From positions 964,810,281-964,874,280 of the forward strand of contig OY856412.1 of assembly GCA_963693085.1 (NCBI GenBank): a stretch of DNA of 64,000 bases. The letters are read 5' to 3'. The notes under the pieces were generated by a model. That model saw nothing but the letters and a program-made list of their open reading frames with translations. It did not search any database and had not been told where the DNA came from. Every line of letters begins with the position of its first letter. Position 1 is the first letter of the stretch. The stretch comes from Alisma plantago-aquatica (Eukaryota > Streptophyta > Magnoliopsida > Alismatales > Alismataceae). This document shows positions 47,193 to 60,259 of this stretch, piece after piece. A program made the translations under genes and the position numbers.

Positions 47193-50100
47193 TGAAACAT
47201 ACTTGAATTTGAGTATATATATATTATTTTTTCCTTCCCTTAGGTCCACCTCTAATAATAAAAGTAATATATATTTTTAGATTAAATTATATTAAATATG
47301 AGTAATTGGATGCAAGAAAATATAATGAAAAAATTGCTAATGACTGATTAATTAATTATGTCATAAGTTCACAGTTTATTAAAAATTCACTAATTTACTA
47401 GGGATGACCCTAAATTGTCGGTCTAAAAGTACCGCAAGTCCAATTGATGCATTGGATTAGAAAAATGTGAAATGATGCATCAATTAACTAAGAAAGGCAT
47501 TAAATACATAAATTGAATGCTTAACCTAGAAGCAACAAATAAAATAGTAAATATTACCAAAAAGTAAAACTAACATTAAAATTAAATTCGTCATACTTTG
47601 ACTGGTATATTCAAAAAAAATTTAGTCGATCAAACCTTGTTTGTCCCCTCATTCAATTAACCGAGTTAAATACATATTAATACACAAAATATCTTATTTA
47701 AAACTTGAGTTAAGATTTGTTTCCTCTGCATAATGCCACTTCCATCACACAGATGTTTCTACCCTATACACACACTACACATATGAAATTAGTGGTGGGT
47801 CATTTCCTTCCCCACCTCTTCTCCTCCTCATCTCCTCTACCTATCATGTCTCTTCCCCTATTTCTTATACTCTTCTCTTCTTTACACCATAAGCCCTAGC
47901 TGCCAGTAGTCGAGCTCAACCTTATGCTTCTGATTGTATAGCATCGAGCCACCAAAGAAACAATAGACCAATCATTACTAATCACGTCCTTGTCTGGGAC
48001 TCGCCTTATAGCCAGTCTCCCTCGGTGCTGAGAAGCAATGATGTTCCCCATCGCCTAATACCGTGAACAGTAGAGTAACTGACAAGGGCCAAAATCACCA
48101 CACTATCATCCAATTGGTCCACCACCATCATCTATACGAGGCCAGCTTCTTTCCTCGTATCCTCCCCACAATCATCCCCTGCCGTCCTTCTCCAGGCCTA
48201 TGAGAAAGCATGATGACCATTAGTGTTAGAAACAAATTCTATCTTTGCAAAGCCACCACCGACTTTCTCTTCTCACCTTGAACCCAACATCACAAACATT
48301 AGGTAGCACCAAGGGTCGCCCAGTAGTACCAAGAACATCTAGGAACTGCCTCCATCCACCCATGTTTCATTAGCTCATCTATTCCTATTCATATACTCCT
48401 TCTCTGACCTCACCAGAAACTAGTATGCACCACTGTTGTGCCCCTCCCTCTTCTCTACTCAGATGCACCATATTGCTACCTCAACCTGCATCACTGGTTG
48501 GCGCAGACTCAATTGGAAACTAGAATGGCAATGCCACTTCTATACTTCTTCATCTCATATCCAACACACCGCAATGCTGAATCCAACAGTTTGATGTTTA
48601 ACATGGAGTCACAGCACATTGGCCAGTAACTAAAAGTGAGGTGCAGTCATCACCTAGATCAGATAAATGTTGATCCTCCAACCAGAGTCCAATCAACAAT
48701 GTGAAAGAACTTCCCCTTCATGCCTATCAGAATCAATTAGGTGTTTCCCAACACTAGTAAAAAAGAAATGATCAAGGGGATAACCAGGAAAGATCCGTCA
48801 GATGATGTACATTCTTCAAGTTTGTTTATTGCTAGTTCTATTTCCAAGATACTCAATAATTATGCTAATTAGATATTAAATCAATTAATAAGTTAAGAAA
48901 ACATGGAAATTTAGGTAATCAACTCAGGGATCTAAATGTGTCTATATGTTCTTAATAGTCGACCCATCTATATATAGTTGTTTCACATGAATATATATAA
49001 ACACATGAATATAATTATGTGTCTATGCACATTTATATTCTTAGTATAATTATGTAAATAAAATGTTAAGAGTGTTAGGAGATAGCACCGTATACTATAT
49101 TGTCCAAACCATATGACCGATCATAATAATATCCATCTTATGGCAATGTGTCCATACTAATACTTAAACCTTTTTTATTAAGAATTGAGAGCACTAGATT
49201 CAATAAGCATGGTAACACACATACTATGTATTTAGAAATACAAATTTATGTAAGACTGATAAATGTAGTATAAAGTGTGGAATATAATAAAAACAATACA
49301 TTTCTTTATCAACATAGGTATGGTTGGCATGCTGACTTAGATTGTATCAAAATATAGTAAAACATTATACATATGTTGTATACTTGTAGACAAATATGAT
49401 ATTAGGAATACCATGGATTTGTATGGTATAAATGACAATATCATTCATAGATCTAAGTTGGAAGAACACACATTTTTACCTAGACATATATAACATGGAC
49501 ATACTTAGACCTATGTGACTAAATATGGATCTTAGAGATAAAATAGATACTCAATGGAATATATAATCATTTAATTATACCAAAACCCTAATATGTAACT
49601 ACTTTCTTGAGAGTAGGATAAGAATGATACAAAATCTATAATAGGAATATATACATGCATTAGCCTTGGTTTGACTAATGTACATAATGTGTTCCTAGGA
49701 TGAATACTCGACTTTGAGGACCAAGTACACCTAGTGAGTTATCCATTAGTGGTGGAGAACAAGTATGTACTCCTCCCTATTTAATTTTGGTCATAATTTA
49801 ACTTAAATCTTCTTACAACGAGGCATCCTTTGAATATTGTCTCCTTTTATTCAACCATGTTGTCAATTCTTCATTTTCTGATATTGAATCATCTGATTCC
49901 ACTTTGCTTGATACATACTTTATTTCCTTTGGTCTATGACCCCACCTACTTTGTTGTTGTACTTGGAAATGTGAATGGGGAATTCAAACTATTTTGCTAC
50001 TCTATTTATGCATGTTAGATAATTTGACTAAATAACTATCGTAGACGCTTATGCGTAACCATTAAGGTATGCTTTTATACCCTATAAAAAAAGGCATGCT

Positions 50101-50737
50101 TTTCTGCCTAGGGTGTGATTTTCCACTCATTTTACTTAGTTCAATGACTCAGTGGTTTCTTAGCTCTACTATAGTTACTTTAGTCCAATATATCTACATG
50201 CGAATGATTATGATTGTTGTGATATTGTGGATGTTAATAGTGAGATGTGTTATCTCACTTGTTTCATTCATTTGGAATTCATTTTCTTGATATATCTCTT
50301 GTTGGAACTTACTTATATTTTGATGATCGCCCTTTTTGAGAGAACATATCTCTTGCTCTTTTTACCCATTTAAATGCCCAAAATATTTTTAAATACACAT
50401 ACTCAATTTTTGTTGATAGATACTCTTTTGCTTCCTATTTTTCTGAGTGCTCCCTTCACCCATGATTAGGTTCATTATAGGGAAGAGGCTCAGGATGATC
50501 ATGAGCCCATTGGTGAACTTAAGGACAACTTGAGATAGCCTTGTCACCCTCTCCATATGTGCTGATGTGTATATAGACTTCACTTTTTCATTTTATGTAC
50601 CACCATTAGGGTGAGAAAGTTATGTACATGGAAACATTTTGTAACTTTGTAAATAGTTATGTTTTCCACAGCTTAAATATTTCATGGCTCATGTTTGTAC
50701 CATTGAGTGGGCCCACTATTGGGTCCCCCTCTTAACA
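47193..50737 (+). repeat. 5' LTR of element D
   Basis: The LTR aligns with 53530-57165 along its whole length. The segment 47720-48720 is richer in C and CCA/CTT runs than the rest and contains short open frames that are not alike enough between the two LTRs to be a conserved gene. The rest is very AT-rich. Confidence 0.9.
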
Positions 50738-50740
50738 AAA

Positions 50741-50753
50741 TGGTATCAGATCC
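50741..50753 (+). other. Primer-binding site of element D (iMet type)
   Basis: TGGTATCAGATCC lies three bases after the LTR end and matches TGGTATCAGAGC with one change. It would be primed by initiator Met tRNA. Confidence 0.8.
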
Positions 50754-52177
50754 TAAGCAGCCGGTTTCTAGACTATTTCAAGTTATCCTATATTGTTCCT
50801 TAATAGATAGGCGACCCTTTAGAGGTTGTTGTTATACCTAAACCTGAATCATGTTTACCAATTAGGTTTTCACCCCCTGTCCAATTTGGTGTTATATATG
50901 TTTCCCAAACAAAGTATGTGGAGGACCTAGTTTTTGCAGAACTCTTATCAATCGTACCCTCACTTTATAGGTATAGTTCTCTATGGATACATGTTGACTC
51001 TCCTAGGAAGTAGCCTCTAACTACTGCCTTAGGGGAGGACAATTCATCTACTATAGTGAGTAGGTTGACTTGAACTCACATAATTGTGTGTAACCCTAGT
51101 ACACATCATTAAACATTTTGCTTTTGTTGTTTTCTAGCATGTCTACGATAAACACATTATGTTGACTGAGTGTGTATGGACACAAACTTAGAATATTGAC
51201 ATGAGTTTTAGAGTTTGAGATGTACAATGATAGTACATGATGATATGAACTAGATCCTTTAAGGTTAGTCTTGTCTTGCCTATGACATGCAATTATCTCC
51301 ACATAGTTTTGCTTGATACTCACCATCCAAGGGTTGGATACTATCCTAGATGAACTTGTGATATCTCATAAATGAAGTTTGTTGAAGGAAGATATTGGTT
51401 TCAAAAAACCATCCTTGGTATCCCATCCCTCACATACCCATAAGATACAAATGATCACGTAATTTTATTAGGTAATATAAAACTGTGTCGTGTTACTTTT
51501 CCCCGAACACATATTGAGGCATAGTCATGTTTGGAAGCTATAGTGGACCCTCTTTTCTTAAAACTCTGGATGTACACCGACACTGAGTTTATGTGAGGTA
51601 GATACATATAAGATTGATCCTTGAAGAGTTTACCACTCTCTCATCGCCATCGTGTAATTAGTTTACCTGATGTGTGAGATGAGGAGTAGTTTAACTAGCT
51701 AGTCCTCCTAGACTTGTAATGACATTATGGATATAAACCAACTAGGGAACTAGAGACTCCAATCTCTTCTTATTATGGTTACACGATCTTATGTATAAAT
51801 GACATTTTGGGATGTGATGGCCTAAGTCACAAATTAAGATAATGGTTGAATAATGGATGTTATGCCTAGTAGGACCTACTAGAAATTAACTACATGCTAG
51901 AAGAAACATGTTTCTTCTCCTAATCTAGAATTTGGATATACTTGTTGTATCCTTGATTATGTATGTAGAGAAGCCTCCTTTGTGAAGATGAAGTGATGCT
52001 AGGGTGACATTATATGTGGCATGTGGTAGAAAGTGGTCGACTTGGTTCTCAGATTTATTTTGCCGCCATTTTGGATTCCAATCGCAAGTTTTTCATCATC
52101 ATACTGATTTTCTTTATTAAATTATATTTACATTTTTTTTCAAATTTCATCGTTGGTTTTGGAACCAAGTCACCACC

Positions 52178-52275
52178 ACAAGAAAGTTGTAGTAGTATAT
52201 AGGCCTTTAGCAAAGAAATATTTGATACAAGAAAGTTGTAGTAGTAGATAGGCCTTTAGCAAAGAAATATTTGAT
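52178..52275. repeat. 49-bp tandem duplication
   Basis: Two copies of a 49-bp unit starting ACAAGAAAGTTGTAGTAGT follow each other (52178-52226 and 52227-52275) with about one or two differences. High identity against a decayed background suggests a fairly recent slippage event. Confidence 0.85.
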
Positions 52276-53514
52276 ATACATGTTCAACCCTCCAACCATA
52301 GGCATAAAGAACAAATGTAATAACTATAATCTAGTCGACTATCCCTCTCGATTCTTTGTATGGTTAGATAGGTCCTTTTAAGGGGTGGAGCCTTATACAC
52401 TTGGGTTTTTAAATTAATATAATGAATAGTTGAAATCAATGGTTATTAGAATAGGAAACTCTTGGCTAACTTCTGGTAATAATGTTAATAACTATAGGAA
52501 CCACCAAGTAGGGTGGTGAGTAAGAATTTCTAATTATGCCATCATAAATGTTGCTTTGGTAAAAAAATTTATCTTCACTAATCCCTAAAGAATGAACTTA
52601 ATTTAGATAATGTAATAAGTTTAATAGAAGCCAAATTTTTTTCAATACCCCTAATCTTCTAGGAATGTAATGTTAAGAATTATTCTATGCTAGAAGCGAA
52701 GATGAGTACATCAGGATTTTTAGAAAAAAGAATTGGAACACACATATTTCCATAAATTCATAACAAACAAAAGTGAAAATGTATTACATACATATAGAAA
52801 CATGTTAATGTAAAGTGCATATATAAATCATGGATGACTAGTTTACTAAGTTGCATATGACACCATATAGTGATCAACGTGTATGGTAACTAAGAATCCA
52901 AGAGAAAACCATAACTAAACCCTAATCTATTTAAATATTTATATGAAGTAGTTGGTGATTAGATATTAAATAATTAATATTCAATGGTAAAGTCCATAAA
53001 TATATTAGCCCTAAGAAATACCTCTAGTACTGAGAGAAAAGAATACATGTATGTATATTATACCTTGATCTCAAACAAAAGTGATAATGATGTTAATAGT
53101 AATCATTATGTGATATATTGAGGTTATTGTTTAGTCCATCAACTTGGTGTCTGTTATATGAATGACCCTAAAGGTAAATCTACTTATAGAAATTGATCAT
53201 GGAAAGGATATCGAACATCATAATAGTAGGATGAGAAAACCTCCTTAACAACATATAGAATTAATATTGCTAGATAATACTCAATCCCAGTGTGTATTTC
53301 CTAGACAATACACGATATGAGAATATAACAGAGACTTCATGGATGGAGTAATATAACTTCACATTGGGTTTTGTATATAAGTGTGAGGTGGGTGAGTTAT
53401 ACTAGGACTCATAGATTAACTCTATCCAGTGAATCAGAAACTTATATTTGGTTAGAGATTATAGTTTAGTACTTTGGCCTATAACTTGGTTGATTTCGGG
53501 GATGAAATCCTCTT

Positions 53515-53529
53515 TAAGGGGTAGAGTGT
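53515..53529 (+). other. Polypurine tract of element D
   Basis: The run AAGGGGTAGAGTG sits directly upstream of the 3' LTR start TGTAACATAC. Such tracts prime plus-strand synthesis. Confidence 0.65.
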
Positions 53530-53550
53530 TGTAACATACTCGAACTTGAG

Positions 53551-53601
<51 letters not shown>

Positions 53602-56600
53602 TTTTCCTTTCCTTAGGTCCACCTCTAACTATAAAAGTAATATATTTCTTTATATTAAACTATACTAATTTTGAGTAATTGGATGCAATTTAATATAATG
53701 AAAAAATTCTAATGAATAATTAATTAGTTACATCATAAATTCATAGTGTATGAAAAAATCACTAATTTACCAGGGATAACCATAAATTGTCGATCTAAAA
53801 GTATCACAAGTTTAATTAATTAATTGGATTAAAAATGTGAAATGATGCATCAATTAACTAAGATAGGAATCGAATACATAAATCAAATACTTAACCTAGA
53901 AGCAACCAATAAAATAGTAAATATTACCAAAAGGCAAAACTAACATTAAAATTAAATTTGTCATATTTGATTGGCATATTCAATAATTTTTTAGTCAATC
54001 AAACCTTGTTTGTCCCCTTATTCAATTAATACATTAAATATCTTATTTAAAACTTGAGTTAAGATTTGTTTCCTTCACATAGAGTTGTCTCCCTCGTGTG
54101 GACTTTTCTACCCTACACATGCTCTACACATCTAAAACTGGCTATGGGACGTTTCCTTCCCCATCTCTTTTCCTCCTCATATCCTCTACCTATCCTATCT
54201 CTTCCCCTATTTCTTATGCTCTTCTCTTCTTCACCTCCTAAGCCCTAGATGCCATTATTAGATCTCAACCTTACACCACCGATTGTGTAGCATCAAGCCG
54301 CCAAAGAAAAGGCAAACCAATAATTACTAATCACATCCTAGTCTTAGACTCGCCTTGCAACCAATCTCCCTTAGTACTAAGAAACAACAACGACATAAAA
54401 ATGTTCCCCGTCCTCTCCTCCCAAGTGGAACCCTATTTGCCGCCTACTGCCCTGACTGACAGAGTAATTGATGAGGGCCAAAAGCACATCTCTATCATCT
54501 AATTGGTGCACCACTTCTATCTACATGATGTCGTCTTCTTTCCTCATCTCCTCCCCACAATAGTCCCTTGTCACCCTACTCTAGGCATGTCAGCAAGCAT
54601 GATGACCACTAGTGCTGAAGGAACATATTCTATCTTTCTAGGGCCACCACTGACCTTCTCTTCTCACCTTGCACCCATAAGCACCAAGCAGTTCTAGGAA
54701 GAACCAAGGTCATTGGAAATACGAGAAAATCTAGGCAGTGCTTCCATCCACCCATGTTTCTTTAGCTCCTTTATTCCTCTTCATCTCCTTTCCTTTTTTG
54801 ACCTTTCCAGCAACTAGTATGCACTATTTTTGTGCCCCCTTCCTCTTCTCTACTCAACTACACCATATCGTTGCCTCAACCTGCTTCACTAGTTGGCGGG
54901 GACTCAATTGGCAACCAAAATGGAAATGACACCTCTGTACTTCTTCATCTCATATGAAACACACCACAATGATGGATCCAATAGTCTGATGATTGCCATG
55001 GAGCCGCAACACATCAGCTAGTAACTAAAAGTGAGGTGCCATCATTACCTAGATCAGATAAATGTTGATCCTCCAACCAGAGTCTAATCAATAACGTGAA
55101 AGAACTCCCCCTTCATGCCTATCATAATCAATTAGGTGTTTCCCAACACCAATAAACAAGAAACGATTAAGGCACTAATTAGGAATGATCAATCATATGA
55201 TGTATAGTCTTCATGTTTGTTTCTTATTAGTTCTATTTCCAACGTACTCGATAATGATGCTAATTAGATATTAACTCAATTAATAAGTTAGGAAAACATG
55301 GAAATTCAAGTAATCAACTTGGGGATTTGAATGTGTTTATATCTTCTTAGTAGTTGATTCATCTATATATAGTTGTGTCACATGAATATATATAAACACA
55401 TGAATACAATTATGTGTATATGAACATTTATATTCTTAGTACAATTATGTAAATAAAACATTAAGAGTGTTAGGACATAACACTGTATACTATATTGTCC
55501 AATACCATATGACCGATCAATATAATATCCATCTTACGTCAATGTGTTCATACTAATACTTTAACCTTTGTTATTAAGATTTGATAACACTAGATTTATA
55601 TAAGCACAGTAACACATATTCTATGTTTTTGGAAATACACATTTATGTAAGACTGATAAATGTAGTATAAAGTAGAATACAATAGAAACAATACATTTCT
55701 TTATCAACTTAGGTATGGTTGACATTCTGACTTAAATTGTATCGGAATATAGTAAAACATTATCCATATATTGTATACTTGTGGACAAATATGATAGTAG
55801 GAATTACATGGGTTCATATGGTATAGAAAGACAATATCATTCATATATCTAAGTTGTAAGAACACACATTTTTACCTACACATATATAACATGGACATAC
55901 TTATACCTATGTGACTAAATATGGATCTTAGAGATAAAATAGATACCCAATGGAACATACAATTATTTAATAAGACCAAAACCCTAATATGTAACTGCTT
56001 GCATGAGACTAGGATAAAAATGATATCGAAACCTATAATAGGAATGTATAGATGCATTAGTCTTGGTTTGTCTAATGTACATAATGTGTTCCTAGGATGA
56101 ATACTCAACTTCAGGGACCAAGTACACCTAGTGAGTTAACCATTAGTTGTGAAGACTAGGTATGTACTCCTCCCTATTTAATTTTGGGCATACTTTGACT
56201 TAAATCTTCTTACAATGAGGCATCATTTGAACATTGTCTCCTTTAATCAACCATGTTGTCAATTCTTAGTTTCCTAATATTGAATCATTTGATTCCACTT
56301 TTCTTGATATTTATTGTATTTCCTCGGGTCTATGACCCACCTATTTTGTTGTTGTACTTGGAAATGTGAATGGTGAATGTAAACTATCTTGCTACTCTAT
56401 TTATGCATGTTAGATAATTTTACTAGATAACTATTGTAGACGCTTATGTGTAACCATTGTGGTATGCTTTTGTACTCAAGGTATGCTTTTCTACCATTAT
56501 ATATACATATGTGTGCTTTTTCACGTAAGGTGTGCTTTTCCACCCATTTTACTTAGGTCAACGACTCAGTGGTGTCTTAGCCCTACTATAGTTACTTTAG

Positions 56601-57165
56601 TCCAATATATCTGCATGTGAATGATTATTATTGTTATGATAGTGTGGATGTTAATAGCAACATGTGTTATCTCACTTGTTTTTTTATGTGGCTCATTCTT
56701 TTAGAATTCATTTTTCTTAATATATCTCTTGTTGGAACTTGCTTATCTTTTGATGATCCCCATTTTCAAGGGGACGTCTTCTTTCTCTTTTAACCCATTT
56801 AAATGCCCAAAATATTGTTAAACGTACATAATCAACTTTAGATGATGCATACTCTTTTGTTTCCTATTTTTATGGGTGTTCCCTCCACCCAGGTGTAGGT
56901 ACTTTATAGGGTAGAGACTCAGGATGATCATGAGCTCATTGGTGAACTTAAGGACAACTTGAGCTAACCTTGTTACCCTATTCTTATGGGCTAATGTGTA
57001 TATAGACATAATATTTTCGTTTCATGTACCAACCTTAGGGCAAGAAAGTTATGTACATGGAAATATTTTGTAATTTTGTAAATATTTATGTTTTCCGCTG
57101 CTTAAATATTTCATGGCTCATGTTTGTACCATTAATGGGGACACGATCGGGTCCCACTCTTTACA
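53530..57165 (+). repeat. 3' LTR of element D
   Basis: The LTR starts TGTAACATACTCGAACTTGAG and ends CTCTTTACA, followed by the TSD AGAGA. It is 91 bp longer than the 5' copy, partly because of the expanded TA repeat at 53551-53599 and an extra short piece near 56480-56530. Confidence 0.9.
53551..53599. repeat. (TA)n microsatellite
   Basis: About 49 bp of nearly pure TA with one C interruption. The 5' LTR has only a short TA run at the equivalent place (about 47211-47225), so the expansion followed insertion or differs by slippage. Confidence 0.95.
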
Positions 57166-57170
57166 AGAGA

Positions 57171-58046
57171 AAAGATGTCTGATACCCAACCTCCAGGGAT
57201 TCAACCTCAACCCTAGGCTCAACCATCCACTCCTAATCCCTTCTTATCCCTAGAATCAACTTTTCTTGAAACTTTTGTCATGTGACATGAATGAATTTCT
57301 CCATATGTATGCATGTATAGGATGCTAGGTCATCTAGACTCACTTTTATCTTTCTTATTACTTTCTGATGTTCATATGGGTAGTGTTCTCTATCTCACCC
57401 ATACCACTCTCTTTACCCATGATCAGGGTTTAAGTTATGGTTAGGGAATACATAATCTACACCCTACTTGTTAGGGTTTTGTGATTCCCTTGACCCAGTA
57501 AGGGTTTTCCTAAACCAAATCTAGCTCCACCTAGGATTACCTTTGTAAGGGAAAACCCATAAAACACATTTTTTCTTCTTCTTTATTGTATCATTTTTTC
57601 CACATTACATGTACATTTGTATTTCCACATTACATGTACATTATTATTTACATATTACATGTACATTATTATTTCAAAGTTACATGTAAATTAATTGGAG
57701 GAGGATGCCTTAGTCCTACTTATTCTCAAAAACCCTAACTTGAGATGAGGAGGGAAGTGTCTTTTAGGGTATGTTAAGAAAGAGGATAAGAGATGGATAA
57801 ATTTATAGATGTAAAGACTTAGAGGAAGTATTACTTGGGGTGAACCCTAGGTTCAGGCCAGGTCGATATCACATTGTATAAGGGAGTCCTCATATACCAA
57901 CCCAATGGTGTGGAGGAAAATATTGCCAGCCCCCAAAGTCATGATCCTTTCTAGATACCATCTCCATCAAGTCATGCCATAATAATTTTCCTTATGTTTC
58001 TATAGATTTCTTGAAATTATAAACTATTAAATATTATTTAAAAATT
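57171..58046. other. Debris right of element D, with fossil coding-like start
   Basis: An ATG at 57175 opens MSDTQPPGIQPQP on the plus strand, a Pro/Gln-rich start like a gag N terminus, then meets a stop and further frames with several stops to about 57560. The right part should belong to the minus-strand element whose PBS is at 58047. I cannot tell which of the two explains the whole stretch. A 25-bp tandem repeat lies inside. Confidence 0.35.
57605..57704. repeat. 25-bp tandem repeat, four copies
   Basis: TTACATGTACATT occurs at 57605, 57630 and 57655, with a diverged copy at 57680, exactly 25 bp apart. Each unit contains the palindrome TTACATGTAA or a near form. The spacer between the words is T/A-rich. 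Confidence 0.9.
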
Positions 58047-58062
58047 TGGCGCTCTGATACCA
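58047..58062 (-). other. Primer-binding site of minus-strand element G (iMet type)
   Basis: The minus strand reads TGGTATCAGAGCGCCA, a perfect 12-base iMet PBS plus the common GCC continuation. It follows an LTR end GGCAGTTACA two bases away. Confidence 0.8.
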
Positions 58063-58064
58063 AA

Positions 58065-59240
58065 TGTAACTGCCTCACTTTTTGGAAACCCCCAATTAAG
58101 GAAGGCCTTAAAGTTGAGAATTATTACCAACAATTTCCCAAGGATCAGTATGTTAAGCAAATAATAATCAATAGTAAATAATTTTATATTGAATATTGTT
58201 TACAAGATGCTTTCACACGAAATTCCATCATCATAACTTTACATAGAGAAGAAGTGACTAGATTATCCTCCTTACTTAGCATAATGCCTTCATGTAATTT
58301 CATATGGTTTATCACATCTCTGAACATCTTTATATTTAGTATGTACCTAAATTACCGACAAACAAAAGATCTGATCATCATATAAAAATACATTGTGTAC
58401 GCAGGGTGCATGCAAAAGTGTGCACCTGCATAACAACATATATTCAATCAACTACTTGCAAATAAGAACTGGAATTTTCTTGATATAGTCTTCCTTTATG
58501 TAATACTCTTAGTGGCATTATAATTGAACATGATGTAACTAAACACCCAAAAATTTAATTGTTCAATCCTCGAGAAAACCATGGCAAACACTGATAGACT
58601 AATGTGGGTAGTCATAAGTGTAACCACATACCTTTTGTAGAATCATGCAGATTATTGAATCATAGTTTAACCATATCATCCAATCAATTAGGAAAAGAGG
58701 AATCCAATCATTTAATTTGCATGTATGTAAATCCTAAAGTGTTATCATCACATTAATCACATCAAACCCTACTCAGGTCCTATTCTAGGGTTTAGAGTTT
58801 CCTTTTATCAAGTTATCATTAGATTTATGTTTTGAAACCTGATTACTATATCCAACATATCATTTCATGATGATCACTTAGATCCGAGTATTTTCATTAA
58901 CAACATAACAAGTTAGGATCTTTAACCCTTGTTCTTTATATACATGTTTATTCACATTAGATGTCCAAATTACCATCTTTATGATCTTGATATCATTATA
59001 TTCCACTTTATCACGTTTCATCTCAAATAGACATATTTAACATGATTAACCACCTATTCATTAAAAACTAGGGTTTTTATGCATTAATCATCACTTTATC
59101 ACATATTAACATCACTTTCAGGATTGAGATTAGAATTAGGTTATATTTTATTTGCATTCCTCTTGTTTTTACGATTAAGTTTAATATTGTCTTGAATTAA
59201 GTTACCGATTATTTTATACAATATTTTCAAGTTAGTCCTT
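58065..59240 (-). repeat. LTR of minus-strand element G (outer end not located)
   Basis: The inner LTR end is fixed by the PBS (minus strand ends GAGGCAGTTACA). I could not find the outer end or a second copy. The sequence is AT-rich without genes until composition changes near 59240, which is used here only as a rough limit. Confidence 0.4.
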
Positions 59241-59963
59241 TTGTTGACCAATCTAAGAAACAAGCGTCAACATTACTCAGCTTATCCATTTCTGTGTAGA
59301 TCTCGGCCCTGGCCAATGGGATTTATCCATGTCAGCACCTACTCAATGTGGTTTGCCCTCTTGTATTAGGGAAACAATACCAAACTACCCTTTCACAGTA
59401 ACTGGGATCAGTTACACGGGTGAGTGTGTTGGGGTCATTCCACCATGAGGACTGATCATCCCCAACAACAGTTTGACAACACTTCTCACGATCATGGAAA
59501 GGTCAAGTAGGTGGTTGACTCTCACGCTCAGGGCTCGCTGACCAGAACAAAAGTTAGAGGGGTCTCTGGTAGGCACTCTCAAACTCAAGGAGCCCTAGGG
59601 TGGAGCTGAAGATGGTCCGAGGGATAGGTCTCGAAGTCAGATTTCCATGATCTTAAGCTGGTATCATAAGAGCTATAAAGGGTAAACAAATTACCTCACT
59701 AATGTCATTCTAGAGTTCAAGAAAGGTTCTCATATCCCCCTGTGATCTTTTTGCAGTCCTGTTGTAGGTAGAACAACATTGATACTGTCATCCGTACAAG
59801 CCAATTTTGGAAGGTGTAGCCGGCTTGATGACATTGCTCCTTGATCCATCTTGAGCAAGGCCAAGGATCAAGATTCCTTTAGGGAGGCCCGAGGATGTTC
59901 ATGTGACAAATAATTGGCTAGAGATTCCAGTTAGAGACCAACCAGAGGCGGAGTCGCCATTAG
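59241..59963. other. Unassigned GC-richer repeat-like segment
   Basis: Composition rises in GC compared with both sides. No open frame with recognisable motifs. A PBS-like word with an insertion (TGGTATCATAAGAGC) occurs near 59660 on the plus strand, without an LTR terminus beside it. I see nothing else here. Confidence 0.3.
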
Positions 59964-60259
59964 TGAAGCCTAGGGTCGTCAACCACCCTTGGATGAGTGG
60001 GGACAATTGAGTAGAGAGGAGCACTCCCCAAAGATCCCCACTAGCCTTAATTACACACTTTATCCTCACTCACGCACAAGCTAGGATAAACTTCCCCACT
60101 GGTCACCCATCCTAATACTACTCTGGGGTGAGCACACTTAACCACAAAGTTCTTTAGTGATGGTCTCCCTGAAAAGGAGGAGCACCTTGGTGATATGGGT
60201 AGGCCAATCATTCCTTTTAAGATTATTTTATATGAGGCCTCAAATACTAGGATGTTACA
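59964..60259 (-). repeat. 3' LTR of Cassandra element
   Basis: The element-inner border at 60259 is set by the purine tract. The outer border near 59964 is approximate, as alignment with the other LTR fades in its last 60 bp. It carries the fuller 5S-like segment. Confidence 0.7.
60091..60213 (-). other. 5S-rRNA-like segment within Cassandra 3' LTR
   Basis: On the plus strand this begins CTTCCCCACTGGTCACCCAT and continues CCTAATACTACTCTGGGGTG and AGCACACTTAACC, the reverse complement of the 3' two-thirds of plant 5S rRNA with substitutions. In Cassandra the 5S-derived RNA polymerase III promoter is believed to be able to drive transcription. This is a retrotransposon part, not a 5S gene. Confidence 0.8.

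Larger units (their letters stand above)
50738..53529 (+). other. Interior of element D, no recognised genes
   Basis: The interior starts with the PBS and ends with the purine tract. An ATG-less open run of 68 codons lies at 50807-51013 and may be a gag fossil, but it shows no motif I know. The rest has many stops in all frames. A 49-bp tandem duplication lies at 52178-52275. A second purine-rich tract with similar context (TTTTAAGGGGTGGAG) occurs near 52376. Confidence 0.7.
47193..57165 (+). mobile_element. Element D: LARD-like non-autonomous LTR retrotransposon
   Basis: Two LTRs of 3545 and 3636 bp flank a 2792 bp interior. The 5-bp duplication AGAGA is perfect (47188-47192 and 57166-57170). 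LTRs start TGAAACATAC / TGTAACATAC and end TTAACA / TTTACA. An iMet PBS at 50741 and a purine tract just before 53530 complete the structure. No recognisable gag or pol motif is in the interior, which is also too short for them. Very long LTRs plus a short non-coding interior match LARD elements, which depend on a partner for proteins. Solo LTR E is a related copy. Confidence 0.88.

Noticed and set aside
47720..47900. Conserved ORF in D LTRs (47717-47899 and 54066-54248)
   Set aside because: The two copies do resemble each other, but that follows from being LTR copies. Differences are not biased to synonymous sites as far as I can judge by eye.
59650..59670. Second plus-strand PBS (TGGTATCATAAGAGC)
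   Set aside because: It has a three-base insertion and no LTR terminus beside it.
60091..60213. A true 5S rRNA gene
   Set aside because: It diverges from 5S, is embedded in an LTR with PBS and purine tract at the right places, and appears in both LTRs.
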